From the NCBI GenBank assembly GCA_026005015.1, contig BPKG01000003.1, positions 186,001-250,000 of the forward strand: 64,000 nucleotides of DNA, given 5' to 3'. The notes below the pieces were generated by a model. It saw nothing but the letters and a program-made list of their open reading frames with translations. It was not told the origin of the DNA and did not search any database. The stretch's first letter is position 1, and every line of letters starts with the position of its first letter. The DNA is from Burkholderiales bacterium. Its GTDB lineage: Bacteria; Pseudomonadota; Gammaproteobacteria; Burkholderiales; UBA6910. This document shows positions 38,824 through 48,888 of the stretch, one piece after another. Both the position numbers and the translations under genes were made by a program.

Positions 38824-39852
38824 ATGAGGCAAGTGTTACGTTTTTGCGCCGCCGCCCTCCTGGCGTGGGCCGGCAGCGTCTGGGCGGCGGAAAAAGCTTC
38901 CGAGCTCGTCCCGAGCCCCAACGAAATCCATCTTCCCGACTGGTTCAAGGTGAGCTTCCTGGACTTCAAGGAAGACATCCGGGAGGCCGCGGCCGCGGGC
39001 AAGCGCCTCATGGTGTATTTCGGCCAGGACGGCTGCCCCTACTGCAAGACCCTGATGGAAGTGAACTTCGCCCAGAAGGACATCGTCGAGGCGACGCGCA
39101 AGCACTTCGACGTGATCGCCATCAACATCTGGGGGGATCGCCCGGTCACCTGGATCGACGGCAAGGAGCGCAGCGAAAAGGAGTTCGCCGCCCACCTCAA
39201 GGTGCAGTTCACGCCCACGCTCCTGTTCCTGGACGAGAAGGGCGACGTGGTGCTGCGGGCTAACGGCTACTACCCGCCGCCCAAGTTCCGCGCCGCCCTG
39301 GATTACGTGAGTCAGCGGCTGGAGAGCCGGATGAGCTTTCCCGAATACCTGGCGAAAACGGCCGGCGCCCAGAGCGGGAAGCTCCGCGACCAGCCCTTCT
39401 TCATGAAGCCGCCCCTGGTCCTGCAGCGGGACAAGGTGCCGGCGAGCCGGCCCCTGGCGGTGCTGTTCGAGCAGCCGGACTGCGCCCCGTGCGACGAGCT
39501 GCACACGGTCACCTTCAAGGCGCCGGAGACCCTGGCCCTGCTCCAGCGCTTCGACGTGGCGCGGGTGAACCTGCTGGGCACGCAGCCCCTGGTGACGCCC
39601 ACCGGGGAGCGGCTCACCGAAGGGGAGTGGGGGCGCAAGCTCAAAGTGGGCTTCGCCCCGTCGGTGGTGTTCTTCGACGAGCGGGGCCGGGAGGTCTTCC
39701 GGGTGGAAGCGTACTTGAGGCCTTTCCACTTCCAGACCGCCCTGGACTACGTGGCGAGCAAGGGCTACCGGGGTGAGCCCAACTTCCAGCGCTTCCTCCA
39801 GGCCCGGGCCGACCGGCTGCGGGCGGAGGGCAGGACGGTCTCCATCTGGTAG
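38824..39852 (+). CDS. Exported protein with two thioredoxin-like domains
   Basis: The 342-residue protein has a signal peptide (cleavage about residue 22) and two thioredoxin-like domains. The first carries CPYC at residues 71-74 and the second CAPC at 220-223. Each domain is followed by a cis-proline region (FTPTLLF and FAPSVVFF). It resembles SoxW-type periplasmic thioredoxins and may keep protein thiols reduced. A strong GAGGAGGAA ribosome site precedes the ATG. Confidence 0.85.
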   Translation: MRQVLRFCAAALLAWAGSVWAAEKASELVPSPNEIHLPDWFKVSFLDFKEDIREAAAAGKRLMVYFGQDGCPYCKTLMEVNFAQKDIVEATRKHFDVIAINIWGDRPVTWIDGKERSEKEFAAHLKVQFTPTLLFLDEKGDVVLRANGYYPPPKFRAALDYVSQRLESRMSFPEYLAKTAGAQSGKLRDQPFFMKPPLVLQRDKVPASRPLAVLFEQPDCAPCDELHTVTFKAPETLALLQRFDVARVNLLGTQPLVTPTGERLTEGEWGRKLKVGFAPSVVFFDERGREVFRVEAYLRPFHFQTALDYVASKGYRGEPNFQRFLQARADRLRAEGRTVSIW

Positions 39853-39898
39853 CGGGCCGCGCCGCCGGCGCCGGGCGAGGAAAGCGAGGCAGCAGGGC

Positions 39899-40330
39899 TC
39901 ACCTGGCGCGGATCAAGAGCACGGGCGTGGCCGCGCGCCGGACGACGCCCTCTGCCACGCTGCCCAGGATCAGGTGCTCGAACCCGTGGCGGCCGTGGGT
40001 GCCCATGACGATGAGCTGGGCTCCCCAGCGGGCGGCCTCCTCCACGATGGCGGTGGCGATCCGCCGGCCCGCGGCGTCCACCAGCACGGTATCCGCCTCC
40101 ACCCCCGACTCGGCGCACCGTTTCTGCGCCTCGGCCAGGAGGAACTTCCCCTCCTCCTTGAGCCGCTCGGTGAGGTCGATGAATCCCTCCGAGCCGGTAT
40201 GGCGCAAGCTCTCGTACACATGGGCAAGCCTCATCGCGGCCCCCAGCTTCTTGGAGAGCCCGATCGCCTCGGCGAGCGCCGCGTTGGAGGCCGGGCTGCC
40301 GTCGATGGGAACAAAGATCCGCTGGTACAT
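39899..40330 (-). CDS. Universal stress protein, single domain
   Basis: This 143-residue UspA protein has the ATP-binding signature MGTHGRHGFEHLILGSVAEG (G-2x-G-9x-G-S type). It closely resembles the Usp at 53283. GGAGGTGACCT precedes its ATG. It lies downstream of the STAS-like gene on the same strand, so the FNR box at 40866 may serve both. Such Usp proteins help long-term survival under energy and oxygen stress. Confidence 0.9.
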   Translation of the reverse strand: MYQRIFVPIDGSPASNAALAEAIGLSKKLGAAMRLAHVYESLRHTGSEGFIDLTERLKEEGKFLLAEAQKRCAESGVEADTVLVDAAGRRIATAIVEEAARWGAQLIVMGTHGRHGFEHLILGSVAEGVVRRAATPVLLIRAR

Positions 40331-40421
40331 AGGTCACCTCCGCGCTTGCGTCCCGCTTGGGCCGCGACCGGCATTCCCTTGGGCTAAGCGTCCGCCCCCG
40401 GCTCAACCCCGGGCGCAGTCT

Positions 40422-40754
40422 TCACGCCGTGCGGCGCAACGGCTCCTCATATATGTGGTAATACGCCTCTAGCCCCGCGTTGCGCAAGATCTGGCCCACC
40501 AGAGGGTCGCAGCGGACCAGGTGGATTTCCCGGTGCGGGTTGAGGGAGCGCTCGCAGAAGTACAGCAGCGTCTCCAGCGCTCTGCCCTCCACTTTGTCCA
40601 ACGCTTCAAGAATCACGATAAGCTGCTTGCGCCAGGCACAGGGAACACGCTCATAGGCGCCTATACTCTGCTCGCTTGCCTGCCGGTCAAAAGCGCCCCT
40701 GACGTGCAGCGTGATGGAATTGGCTCTGTAATAGCAGCATACGGACGGTGCCAC
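40422..40754 (-). CDS. Small STAS-like protein
   Basis: The 110-residue protein shows a STAS-like layout, with a hydrophobic strand KQLIVILEALDKVEGRALETLLYF and then a helix-strand pattern ending GLEAYYHIYEE. That would make it an anti-anti-sigma-type regulator, but the key serine is not obvious. GTG start with GGAGGG nine bases ahead. It is the first gene after the FNR box at 40866. Confidence 0.6.
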   Translation of the reverse strand: MAPSVCCYYRANSITLHVRGAFDRQASEQSIGAYERVPCAWRKQLIVILEALDKVEGRALETLLYFCERSLNPHREIHLVRCDPLVGQILRNAGLEAYYHIYEEPLRRTA

Positions 40755-40865
40755 GATCCCTCCTCGGTGCGGTTCGCCCCAAGCCCGCAGAACCTCGAGC
40801 AGGGGGCGGAGAGAGCGTCCATCGGTCTTTTGACGGGAAGCCTAGCCCGTTTCCCGGGCTCGGCC

Positions 40866-40879
40866 TTGATCCAGATCAA
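40866..40879. promoter_or_regulatory. FNR box upstream of the STAS-like/Usp genes
   Basis: TTGATCCAGATCAA is a perfect match to the FNR/ANR consensus TTGAT-N4-ATCAA. On the minus strand a TAGGCT hexamer begins 29 bases after the box centre, the -10 spacing of a class II promoter centred near -41.5. The predicted start near 40831 leaves about 77 bases of leader. Confidence 0.75.
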
Positions 40880-40914
40880 CGCCCTTGCACTTTCACGCCG
40901 GCGCGCGGGCTGGA

Positions 40915-41065
40915 GGCAAGCCACGAATGAACACGGATCTTCACGGATAAAGGTCGAGACGAGTTTCTCCTCTGCGGGCATCCGCGGCCAAGTTGCGGTG
41001 TACGTTGAACAAGGCAAAACGCGCCACCCTCGGGTAAGGACCCTTGGGGCGGTGCGCTGAAGCCC
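40915..41065. repeat. Dispersed intergenic repeat, first copy
   Basis: This non-coding stretch contains a CACGGATCTTCACGGATAAAG-like element (about 40930) and GGGCGGTGCGCTGAAGC (about 41048-41064). Both pieces recur near 58440-58520. The gap to the phosphoketolase gene holds nothing else recognisable. Confidence 0.45.
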
Positions 41066-41109
41066 ACGCCACAGGGCACCCTGCGGCGCAGGCAGACTTG
41101 AAACAGGTT

Positions 41110-43497
41110 CTAGCCCGGCCACTTCCAGTCGAGCACCTCCGGCATGTCTTCTCCGTAACGCTCGATGTAGTGCCGGTGGTCGATCAACTTGTCCCGCAGC
41201 GCCTGCTTGGCGTAGGCCGCGGCGTAGCCCAGCTTGGGCACCCGGTCGATCACGTCCATGGCCAGATGGAAGCGGTCCAGGTCGTTCAACACCGCCATGT
41301 CGAAGGGGGTGGTGGTGGTGCCCTCCTCCTTGTAGCCGCGCACGTGGAGGTTCCTGTGGTTGGTGCGCCGGTAGGTGAGCCGGTGGATGAGCCAGGGGTA
41401 GCCGTGGTAGGCGAAGATGATGGGCTTGTCGGTGGTGAAGAGCCCGTCGAACTCCCGGTCTGAGAGGCCGTGGGGATGCTCTTCCCGGGGCTGCAGCGTC
41501 ATCAAGTCCACCACGTTCACCACCCGCACCTTGAGCTCCGGCACGTAGCGGCGCAGCAGGGTCACAGCGGCCAGGGTCTCCAGAGTCGGCACGTCCCCGG
41601 CGCAGGCCATGACCACGTCGGGCTCCGCCCCCTGGTCGTTGCTCGCCCAGGCCCAGATGCCGATCCCGCCCGCCACGTGCTTCACCGCCGCGTCCATGTC
41701 CAGCCATTGGGGCGCGGGCTGCTTGCCCGCCACGATCACGTTCACCAAGTTACGGCTCTCCAGGCAGCGCTCGGTCACGGCGAGCAGGGTGTTGGCGTCC
41801 GGGGGCAGATAGACGCGCACGATGTCCGCCTTCTTGTTCACCACCAGGTCGATGAATCCCGGGTCCTGGTGAGAGAAGCCGTTGTGGTCCTGGCGCCATA
41901 CGTGGGAGGTGAGCAGGATGTTAAGCGACGCAATGGGACGCCGCCAGGGGACTTCCTTGGCCACCTTGAGCCACTTGGCGTGCTGGTTGAACATGGAGTC
42001 CACGATGTGGATGAACGCCTCGTAGCTGGAGAACAGCCCGTGGCGTCCGGTAAGGAGATAGCCTTCCAGCCATCCCTGGCAGGTGTGCTCGGAGAGGATC
42101 TCCATCACCCGCCCGTCGGGGGCGAGATGCTCGTCCTCGGGCAGGATTTCCGCCATCCAGCTCCGATCGGTCACCTCGAACAGGGCATCGAGCCGGTTGG
42201 AGGCGGTCTCATCGGGCCCGAACACGCGGAAGTTGCGCGCCTCGCCGTTCAGCTTCATCACGTCGCGCAAGTAGCGGCCCATCACCCGGGTCGCTTCCGC
42301 CACCGCCTGCCCGGGCTTGGGCACGTCCACCGCGTAGTCGCGGAAGTCGGGAAGCCGCAGCGCCTTCAGCAAGAGCCCGCCGTTGGCGTGGGGGTTGGCC
42401 CCCATGCGCCGCTCCCCAGAGGGCGCCAGCGCCGTCAGCTCGGGCCTGGGCCGCCCGCGCTCGTCGAACAGCTCCCCGGGCCGGTAGCTCTTCAACCAGC
42501 GCTCCAGCAGCTTCAGGTGCTCCGGGTTCTGGGCGAGCCCGGACAGAGGCACCTGGTGAGAGCGCCAGAAGCCCTCGGTCTTCTTCCCGTCCACCTCCTT
42601 CGGGCCGGTCCAGCCCTTGGGAGTTACCAGCACGATCATCGGCCAGCGCGGGCGTGCGGCGAGCCGTCCGCCCCGCGCGTGCTCTTGGATCTCGCGGATC
42701 TCGTCGAAAACGCGATCGAGCGTCGCCGCCATCTGCTGGTGCATGGGCTCGGGCTCGTGTCCCTCGACGAAGTGGGGCTGGTAGCCATAGCCGACGAAGA
42801 GCGATTCCAGCTCGGTCCTGGGGATGCGCGCGAGCACCGTGGGATTGGCGATCTTGTAGCCGTTCAAGTGCAGGATGGGCAGCACCGCTCCGTCGCGCGC
42901 CGGGTTCAGGAACTTGTTGGAATGCCAGGCGGTGGCCAGCGGCCCCGTTTCCGCCTCTCCGTCTCCCACCACGCAGGCCACGATCAGCCCCGGGTTGTCG
43001 AAGGCGGCGCCGAAGGCGTGGGCCAGGGCGTAGCCCAGCTCGCCGCCCTCGTGGATCGAGCCGGGAATCTCGGGGGTGGCGTGGCTGCCGATGCCGCCGG
43101 GAAAGGAGAACTGCCGGAACAGCCGCCCCATGCCCTCCTCGTCCCGGGACAGCGCCGGATGGAGTTCGCTGTAGGTGCCCTCGAGCCAGGCATTGGCGGC
43201 GAGCGCCGGCCCCCCATGGCCCGGCCCGCAGACGAAGATCATGTCCAGGTCATAAGCCCGGATCGCCCGGTTGAGATGGGCGTAGATGAAATTGAGCCCC
43301 GGCGTGGTGCCCCAGTGGCCCAGGAGCCGGCGCTTCACGTGGGCGAGCGCCAAGGGCTCCTTCAGCAGTGGGTTGTCGTAGAGGTAGATCTGGCCCACGG
43401 AGAGGTAGTTGGCGGCGCGCCAGTAGGCGTCGATGCGCCGCAGCTCTTCGGGGGAAAGGGGGCCGGTCACCCCGCTCGCAGTCGCAGTCTCGTTCAT
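41110..43497 (-). CDS. xfp: Phosphoketolase (xylulose 5-phosphate/fructose 6-phosphate)
   Basis: This thiamine-diphosphate enzyme cleaves xylulose 5-phosphate or fructose 6-phosphate to acetyl phosphate and a sugar phosphate. The 795 residues fit the family. Visible motifs are [36 protein letters not shown] and [19 protein letters not shown]. The ATG at 43497 follows GGGGAGGA. It ends the five-gene unit with transaldolase, Usp, Kef and the Lon-like fragment. The reaction gives acetyl phosphate without oxygen. Confidence 0.96.
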   Translation of the reverse strand: MNETATASGVTGPLSPEELRRIDAYWRAANYLSVGQIYLYDNPLLKEPLALAHVKRRLLGHWGTTPGLNFIYAHLNRAIRAYDLDMIFVCGPGHGGPALAANAWLEGTYSELHPALSRDEEGMGRLFRQFSFPGGIGSHATPEIPGSIHEGGELGYALAHAFGAAFDNPGLIVACVVGDGEAETGPLATAWHSNKFLNPARDGAVLPILHLNGYKIANPTVLARIPRTELESLFVGYGYQPHFVEGHEPEPMHQQMAATLDRVFDEIREIQEHARGGRLAARPRWPMIVLVTPKGWTGPKEVDGKKTEGFWRSHQVPLSGLAQNPEHLKLLERWLKSYRPGELFDERGRPRPELTALAPSGERRMGANPHANGGLLLKALRLPDFRDYAVDVPKPGQAVAEATRVMGRYLRDVMKLNGEARNFRVFGPDETASNRLDALFEVTDRSWMAEILPEDEHLAPDGRVMEILSEHTCQGWLEGYLLTGRHGLFSSYEAFIHIVDSMFNQHAKWLKVAKEVPWRRPIASLNILLTSHVWRQDHNGFSHQDPGFIDLVVNKKADIVRVYLPPDANTLLAVTERCLESRNLVNVIVAGKQPAPQWLDMDAAVKHVAGGIGIWAWASNDQGAEPDVVMACAGDVPTLETLAAVTLLRRYVPELKVRVVNVVDLMTLQPREEHPHGLSDREFDGLFTTDKPIIFAYHGYPWLIHRLTYRRTNHRNLHVRGYKEEGTTTTPFDMAVLNDLDRFHLAMDVIDRVPKLGYAAAYAKQALRDKLIDHRHYIERYGEDMPEVLDWKWPG

Positions 43498-43607
43498 GAC
43501 ATCGTCCTCCCCTTGAAAGTAACGGCCCGGAGAGAAGCGCGCCTCCGGGGGGCTTGTTTTCAACGCGGAGCGCCGCTTGGGCCGGCTCCGCCCAAGCGGC
43601 GCAGCCC

Positions 43608-44732
43608 TCACGCCGCGTGGCGCGCCCGGGCCACGGCGGCGAGCAGCCGGTCGTAGGCTTCGGCGAAGCGCCGTACTCCATCGTCCAGCAGCCGGTCGGT
43701 GACCTCTTCCAGGGCGATGCCCGCCTCCGCCAGCCGCTCCAGGACGCGCCGCGCCTCCTCCACTCCTTCCTCCAGGCTCGCCCGCGGCCGGCCGTGGTCG
43801 CGGAAGGCGTCGATGGTGGCGGGGGGCATGGTATTGACGGTGTCCGGACCGATCAGCTCCTCCACGTAAACCACGTCCCGGTAGGCCGGGTTCTTGGTGC
43901 TGGTGGAGCCCCACAACAGGCGCTGGGTCCGCGCGCCCCGGGCCGCGAGCCGCCGCCAGCGCTCGGAGGCGATGAGGGCCTTGTAGGACTGGTACGCCAG
44001 CTTGGCGTTGGCGATCGCCACCCGTCCCCGCAGCCCTTCGAGCCGGGCGCGCTCCGCGTCGGACACTCCCGCCTCCAGCCGTTCGTCGAGCAGGCCGTCC
44101 ACGGCCGTATCGATGCGGCTCACGAAGAAGCTGGCGACGCTGGCGATGGAATCGAGGCTGAAGCCCGCGGCCAGGCGCTTTTCCAGGCCCGCCATGTACG
44201 CCTGGGCCACCTTTTCGTACACGGCCCGGGAGAAGAGCAGGGTCACGTTGACGTTGATGCCCTCGGCGATGAGGGTCTCGATGGCCGGCAGCCCCGCCGG
44301 CGTCGCCGGCACTTTCAGCATCAGGTTAGGGCGATCCACCCGGCGCCACAGCCGCTGGGCCTCCCCGACAGTCGCCCGGGTGTCGTGGGCGAGGCGCGGG
44401 GAGACCTCCAGGCTCACGTAGCCGTCGCGGCCGCCCGTGGCCTCGAACACCGGGTGCAGAACGTCGGCCGCGTCCCGGATGTCGGCGATGGCCAGCGCCT
44501 CGTACAACTCCCCGGGCTCCCGAAGACCCTGCCTCAGGGCCTGCCGAACGGCGGCGGCGTACTCGCGGCCCTGGGCGATGGCCTGCTCGAAGATAGCCGG
44601 ATTGGACGTGAGCCCCTTGAGCCCGTCCTCAGCGATGAGCCGGGCGAGCTGGCCGGAGGCGATGAGCTCGCGGGAAATGGAATCGATCCAGAAGGATTGT
44701 CCGAACTGTTCCAGTTGCTTCAAAGGATTCAT
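43608..44732 (-). CDS. tal: Transaldolase
   Basis: The enzyme transfers a dihydroxyacetone unit between sugar phosphates. The 374-residue protein has the opening [12 protein letters not shown] and the Schiff-base Lys140 in NLMLKVPAT. The length is that of the longer transaldolase group (TalB2/actinobacterial-like). With phosphoketolase downstream it can recycle pentose and hexose phosphates. It is third in line after the Kef and Usp genes. Confidence 0.94.
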   Translation of the reverse strand: MNPLKQLEQFGQSFWIDSISRELIASGQLARLIAEDGLKGLTSNPAIFEQAIAQGREYAAAVRQALRQGLREPGELYEALAIADIRDAADVLHPVFEATGGRDGYVSLEVSPRLAHDTRATVGEAQRLWRRVDRPNLMLKVPATPAGLPAIETLIAEGINVNVTLLFSRAVYEKVAQAYMAGLEKRLAAGFSLDSIASVASFFVSRIDTAVDGLLDERLEAGVSDAERARLEGLRGRVAIANAKLAYQSYKALIASERWRRLAARGARTQRLLWGSTSTKNPAYRDVVYVEELIGPDTVNTMPPATIDAFRDHGRPRASLEEGVEEARRVLERLAEAGIALEEVTDRLLDDGVRRFAEAYDRLLAAVARARHAA

Positions 44733-44795
44733 AGGGTTCCTCCCTCGGGGTCTCCTTCGCTGGATACACGGCAGACCACGGCTGGAAACGGGAGT

Positions 44796-45689
44796 TCAGC
44801 GAACCTTGTTGACCACCAGCACGTCGCAGGGGGCCTCCATCATCACGTGCAGGGAGACGCTGCCCAGCACGAAGCGCGCCAGCTCCGAGCGGCCCCGGGC
44901 GCCAAGGGCCACCAGGTCGAAGGCGTCGTGCCGCGCGGCGTTCACGATCACCTCGGGGGCGTAGCCGTGAACCACCCTGGCCTCGGGGCGCTCGCCCTCG
45001 GCCCCCCACTCGAGCAGGAGAGCATCCAGGTCCGCCTGGGCTTCCCGCCGGGCCGCCTGTACGTATTGCTCCACCACGTCCCGGTCCACGCCGGCGTAAA
45101 AGAGCTTGCCCTCGAAGGGCAGCTCGAAGGCGTGGAGGATCGTGAGGGTAGCATCGGGCGCCAGGCGGCGCGCGGCCTCCAGCGCCGCGCGGGAGCCGGG
45201 CGAGAAGTCCACCGGCACCAGAACGCGCCCGTAAGGCCGCATCGCCCCTTGCTTGACCACCAGGGTCGACCCCTCGTTGTGGCGCACCACCTTCTGGGCC
45301 GTGGCCCCCAGAATCAGATCCCGGAAAAAGTGCTCTCCGTGTCCGCCGATCACCGTCAAGGCCGCGCCCCGGGCGCCGGCCCGATCGACGATTTCCCGGT
45401 ACACCCGGCCGACCGCCACCTCCGGCTGCACGGCGATGCCGTGGGTCTGGGCCAGCCGGGCGGAGCGCTCGGCGAGGACTTCCCGCGCCCGCTCCACCAG
45501 TCCCGGCAATGGCCCCGCCCCGGCGGCGGCCCCGAGCCGCCGCAGCGTCTCCAGGGAGTAGCGCTCCACCACGTGAAGCAGCAGCAGGCGGGCGCCGTGG
45601 CGCGCGGCGAGCCCCGCTGCGCGCTCGAGCGCCGCATCAGCCCGTTCGGAAAAATCGGTCGCCGCCAGAAAGGTCTCGGGCTCGCCCAT
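44796..45689 (-). CDS. Universal stress protein, tandem UspA domains
   Basis: The 297-residue protein holds two UspA domains (about residues 1-145 and 155-297). ATP-binding-like patterns are VIGGHGEHFFRDLILGA and LGARGRSELARFVLGS. The ATG at 45689 is preferred because GAGGAGG sits six bases upstream; a TTG five codons earlier is the alternative. It is 11 bases from the Kef gene. Confidence 0.9.
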   Translation of the reverse strand: MGEPETFLAATDFSERADAALERAAGLAARHGARLLLLHVVERYSLETLRRLGAAAGAGPLPGLVERAREVLAERSARLAQTHGIAVQPEVAVGRVYREIVDRAGARGAALTVIGGHGEHFFRDLILGATAQKVVRHNEGSTLVVKQGAMRPYGRVLVPVDFSPGSRAALEAARRLAPDATLTILHAFELPFEGKLFYAGVDRDVVEQYVQAARREAQADLDALLLEWGAEGERPEARVVHGYAPEVIVNAARHDAFDLVALGARGRSELARFVLGSVSLHVMMEAPCDVLVVNKVR

Positions 45690-45700
45690 GGCATCCCTCC

Positions 45701-47335
45701 TCAAACGATCTCTTTCGCGATGACCCCGGCGGCGAAATCCGCCGCGTCGCGGAACGGCGCCAGCACCCGGTCGGCGCCCGCCGCCCGCAGCGCCCGGGCA
45801 TCCTCCTCGTCGTGGGCCACCATCGCCACCGTGCCGCGGAAGCCATGGGTCTTGAGGGCCTTGAGCAGCCCCAGGTTCACGTCCCGCTGGGGCAGCGTGC
45901 TCACCACCCAGCGGGCGTGGCCGAGGGGCAGCATGGAGGGCACCTCGGGATCCTCCGCGTCGCCGAAGATCACCCGCAACCCCTGCCGCCGCCGGGACCG
46001 GACCGTCTCCGGGTCGAAGTCCACGCCGAGCACGGCCACGCCTTGGTCGCGTAACTGCTCGGCCAGCCGGCGCCCGTAGCGGCCCAGCCCGAACACGATC
46101 ACGTCGGCACCATACGCCGACGCCCCGGCGCGCTCCACCGCCGCCTCGCGGAACGGATGGCGCCGCTCGAACACCCCCAGCCAGCGCCCCACCCAGCCGT
46201 AGAGGGTCTGGGAATACAGGATCATGTAGGTGGAAAGGGCGATGGTCACCAGCCCCACCAGGGTCACGAGCCCCAGGGTCTGGGATCCCACATGGCCCAG
46301 GGAGATGCCCATGGCGACGAAGACGATGGAGAACTCGCTGATCTGGGCCACCGTGAGCCCGGCGAGAAAGCCGGTGCGCTTGCGGTAGCCCATGTAGCCC
46401 ATGATGGCCATGACGATCAGCGGATTGCCCACCAGCACGAACAGGGAGAACACCACCGCCGCCGGAAGCTCCTCACCGAGGGCCGGCAGCTCCAGCTTGG
46501 CCCCGAGATCGATGAAGAAAAACAGCAGGAGGAAGTCCCGGATGCTGACGAGCCGCGTCGCCATGGCGTCCCGGTAGGGCGTGGAGGCCAGAGAGAAGCC
46601 CGCGAGAAAAGCGCCCACCTCCTTTCCGAAGCCGAGCCAGTCCCCGGCCGAGGCCAGGGCGACGCCCCAGGCGATGGCGAAGAGCAGCAAAAGCTCCTGG
46701 GATCGCGCCATCACGTGGAGCAGGCGCGGCAGCAGGAAGCGCATGGCCACGGAAATGAAGAGCGCCAGCCCGCCCACCTTGATCCCCAGCCGGGCGAGGA
46801 GCTGCGCTGCGTCTGCGGCCGCGCCCGCCGCGCCGTGGGCGCCGATCGCCATCATGGCGAGCACCACCGCCACGTCCTGCACGATGAGGAAACCGAGGGC
46901 GATGCGCCCGTGCAGCGAGTCGATCTCGCGCTTGTCGGAAAGGAGCTTGACGATGATGATGGTGCTGGAGAAGGTCAAGGCGACGGCCACGTAGGCCGCC
47001 TCCAGATGACCCATTCCCAAGGCCAGGCCGATCAGGTAGCCGAACACGATGGTGAAGCCGAGCTGGCCCAGGCCGGTGGCGAGGGCCACCGGCCCCAGGT
47101 GCCGCACCAGGTGCAGGTCCAGCTTGAGCCCCACCGCGAACAGCAGGACCGTAACGCCGATCTCGGCGAGCAGGGCGACCTCGTCGTAGCTGCGCACCCA
47201 CTGGAGCCCGGCCGGCCCCGCCAGGATCCCCACCAGGATGAAGGCCACGATCAGGGGCTGCTTGAGCCGCACCGCCAGCGTGCCGGCGGCGGCCGACACG
47301 GCGAGCAGCAGGGCGAACTCGTAGTACGCGTTCAT
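45701..47335 (-). CDS. Kef-type cation/proton antiporter, second copy
   Basis: The 544-residue membrane protein has a CPA2 exchanger domain of about 12 helices (residues 1-385) and a TrkA-N domain (about 410-525, DVIVFGLGRYGRRLA). It lacks the TrkA-C domain of the copy at 27362. Its place inside a stress operon suggests ion or pH homeostasis when respiration is limited. Confidence 0.9.
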   Translation of the reverse strand: MNAYYEFALLLAVSAAAGTLAVRLKQPLIVAFILVGILAGPAGLQWVRSYDEVALLAEIGVTVLLFAVGLKLDLHLVRHLGPVALATGLGQLGFTIVFGYLIGLALGMGHLEAAYVAVALTFSSTIIIVKLLSDKREIDSLHGRIALGFLIVQDVAVVLAMMAIGAHGAAGAAADAAQLLARLGIKVGGLALFISVAMRFLLPRLLHVMARSQELLLLFAIAWGVALASAGDWLGFGKEVGAFLAGFSLASTPYRDAMATRLVSIRDFLLLFFFIDLGAKLELPALGEELPAAVVFSLFVLVGNPLIVMAIMGYMGYRKRTGFLAGLTVAQISEFSIVFVAMGISLGHVGSQTLGLVTLVGLVTIALSTYMILYSQTLYGWVGRWLGVFERRHPFREAAVERAGASAYGADVIVFGLGRYGRRLAEQLRDQGVAVLGVDFDPETVRSRRRQGLRVIFGDAEDPEVPSMLPLGHARWVVSTLPQRDVNLGLLKALKTHGFRGTVAMVAHDEEDARALRAAGADRVLAPFRDAADFAAGVIAKEIV

Positions 47336-47344
47336 CGCGCAGCC

Positions 47345-48556
47345 TCACGGCGCGATGAGCATCGGACACGGAATCGCCCGCAACAGCTCCCGGAGCGTCT
47401 CTTCCCCGGGTACGACATTGCCCGGCACCACCAGCGCTCCGCAGCGACGGACCCGGGTGGCGCGGTGCAGCGCGCCGGGCTTGATCAGCGTGAAGTCCGT
47501 GACCAGGGCGCCCATGTGGGCGATGTGCTCCACGCGCCCCGCCAGGTTCTGGTACGTGGGATGGTCCTCGAAAACGAGAGGGGCGCCGTCCTGCTCGGCG
47601 TGGTCCACCAGGACGTTGACCTCGAAGCGCCGGAAGGACGGCGTCTCGACGACCTGCGCCCCGAGGACGGCGGGGGGACGCTCCTCCGGCTTGCGGAATT
47701 CGTCCATCGCCTCCACCACGTTGGACTGGACGGCATCGATGTACCGCTGCACCTCCGGCAGATCGCCGTAACGTTCCTTCAGCTCCTTCGTGAGGTGGCC
47801 GACCGCGAACACGACCACTTCGCCGTTGAGCCGGCGGATGCGCTCGCGCCGTTCCTTGCGCCACTGCTGGCTCTGGTGAACGATGGCGGCGAGCTTTTCG
47901 TGCAACCGGCCAACCGCCTCTTCGATGCGCTTCTTCTCCTCCGCCGGAAGCCGCTCGTACTCCTTCGGGGCGATCACCTCGCGCTCCTTCGCGGGAGCGA
48001 AGGAGAAGCCCACCGACGTCCGCAACAGCACGGTCCCCTCCCGCGCCGCCTCCTCTCCGAGCTTCTCGAGGGCCGTCGCCTCGCGCTCGGCATACTCCGC
48101 CTCGATCTGCTGGGCACGGGCGCGGTATTCCTCGCTCTCGAACGCGGCCGGGATCGCCACGCGCAGTTCGTCCACAAGCTGCCGCATGTCGTTGCGCAGC
48201 CTCACGCCGCGCCCGGGCGGCAGACGCAAGGCCCTGGGCTTGCGCGGCTGTTCGAAATCGTGGACGTAGCACCAATCGGAGGGCCGCCCTTCGCCTTTCG
48301 CCCGGCGCGCTAGGAATTCCTGGACCAGCGTGCGCTTGCCCGCCCCGGGCGGCCCGAGCACGTAGAGGTTATAGCCATCCCTGCGGATGCCGATGCCGAA
48401 GCGCACGGCCCCCGCGGCCCGCGCCTGCCCGACGAATTCGTCCAGGTCTTCGAACTCGTCGGTCGTCTCGAACGGGAAACGGGACGGGTCGCAATAGCCG
48501 CACAGCAGTTCGGGGCTCAGGGCCTGGAAAATGGCGGACGGTGCCGGCTTGTTCAT
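47345..48556 (-). CDS. Truncated Lon-like (LonB-type) protein
   Basis: Residues 1-365 follow the N-terminal half of LonB-like AAA proteases: FPFETTDEF, P-loop VLGPPGAGKRT, DWCYVHDFEQPRKPRALRLP, and DFTLIKPGALHRA. At that point the family continues with Walker B, the AAA lid and the protease domain. Here the sequence switches to 40 unrelated residues ending ELLRAIPCPMLIAP, a tail that looks like a Usp-type C-terminus. The protein of 403 residues therefore cannot be a protease. It is first in the operon behind a perfect FNR box. Confidence 0.8.
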   Translation of the reverse strand: MNKPAPSAIFQALSPELLCGYCDPSRFPFETTDEFEDLDEFVGQARAAGAVRFGIGIRRDGYNLYVLGPPGAGKRTLVQEFLARRAKGEGRPSDWCYVHDFEQPRKPRALRLPPGRGVRLRNDMRQLVDELRVAIPAAFESEEYRARAQQIEAEYAEREATALEKLGEEAAREGTVLLRTSVGFSFAPAKEREVIAPKEYERLPAEEKKRIEEAVGRLHEKLAAIVHQSQQWRKERRERIRRLNGEVVVFAVGHLTKELKERYGDLPEVQRYIDAVQSNVVEAMDEFRKPEERPPAVLGAQVVETPSFRRFEVNVLVDHAEQDGAPLVFEDHPTYQNLAGRVEHIAHMGALVTDFTLIKPGALHRATRVRRCGALVVPGNVVPGEETLRELLRAIPCPMLIAP

Positions 48557-48621
48557 GGGATCGGGGGCATCCTACGGGCGCAGCGGTCATTCTCATTCTA
48601 AAGTCCGCGCCGCCCTGCAAA

Positions 48622-48635
48622 TTGATCTATATCAA
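48622..48635. promoter_or_regulatory. FNR box of the Lon-like/Kef/Usp/tal/xfp operon
   Basis: TTGATCTATATCAA is a perfect TTGAT-N4-ATCAA site. On the minus strand a good -10 hexamer TAGAAT begins 29 bases after its centre, giving class II spacing. The start codon at 48556 lies 72 bases from the centre. From 48640 to 48888 I see no gene. Confidence 0.8.
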
Positions 48636-48888
48636 CACGAGCCGGCCGCGCGGTGCCCAAGCCGCTCACCCGGCGCGCGATCGGCGGAGAGATCCGGCGG
48701 CTGCAGAACCCGCCACCGCCCGATGTGCGCGCCTCCGGGGGGCGGCGGTATGAAGCCCGGCGCTCCAAGCCGAGCGCCATCGGCCGCGGGATAGCCCGGC
48801 TTCGCCGGACGGACGCCGGTAAGCGACTCGTCCACCGGGTTCCGTGGGAACCGCCGGCGGCGGGAAACCGCCGGGGCGGTGCCGCCGC

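Noticed and set aside
41470-43656. A 728-codon plus-strand open frame opposite phosphoketolase
   Set aside because: It mirrors conserved xfp codons and has no family features.
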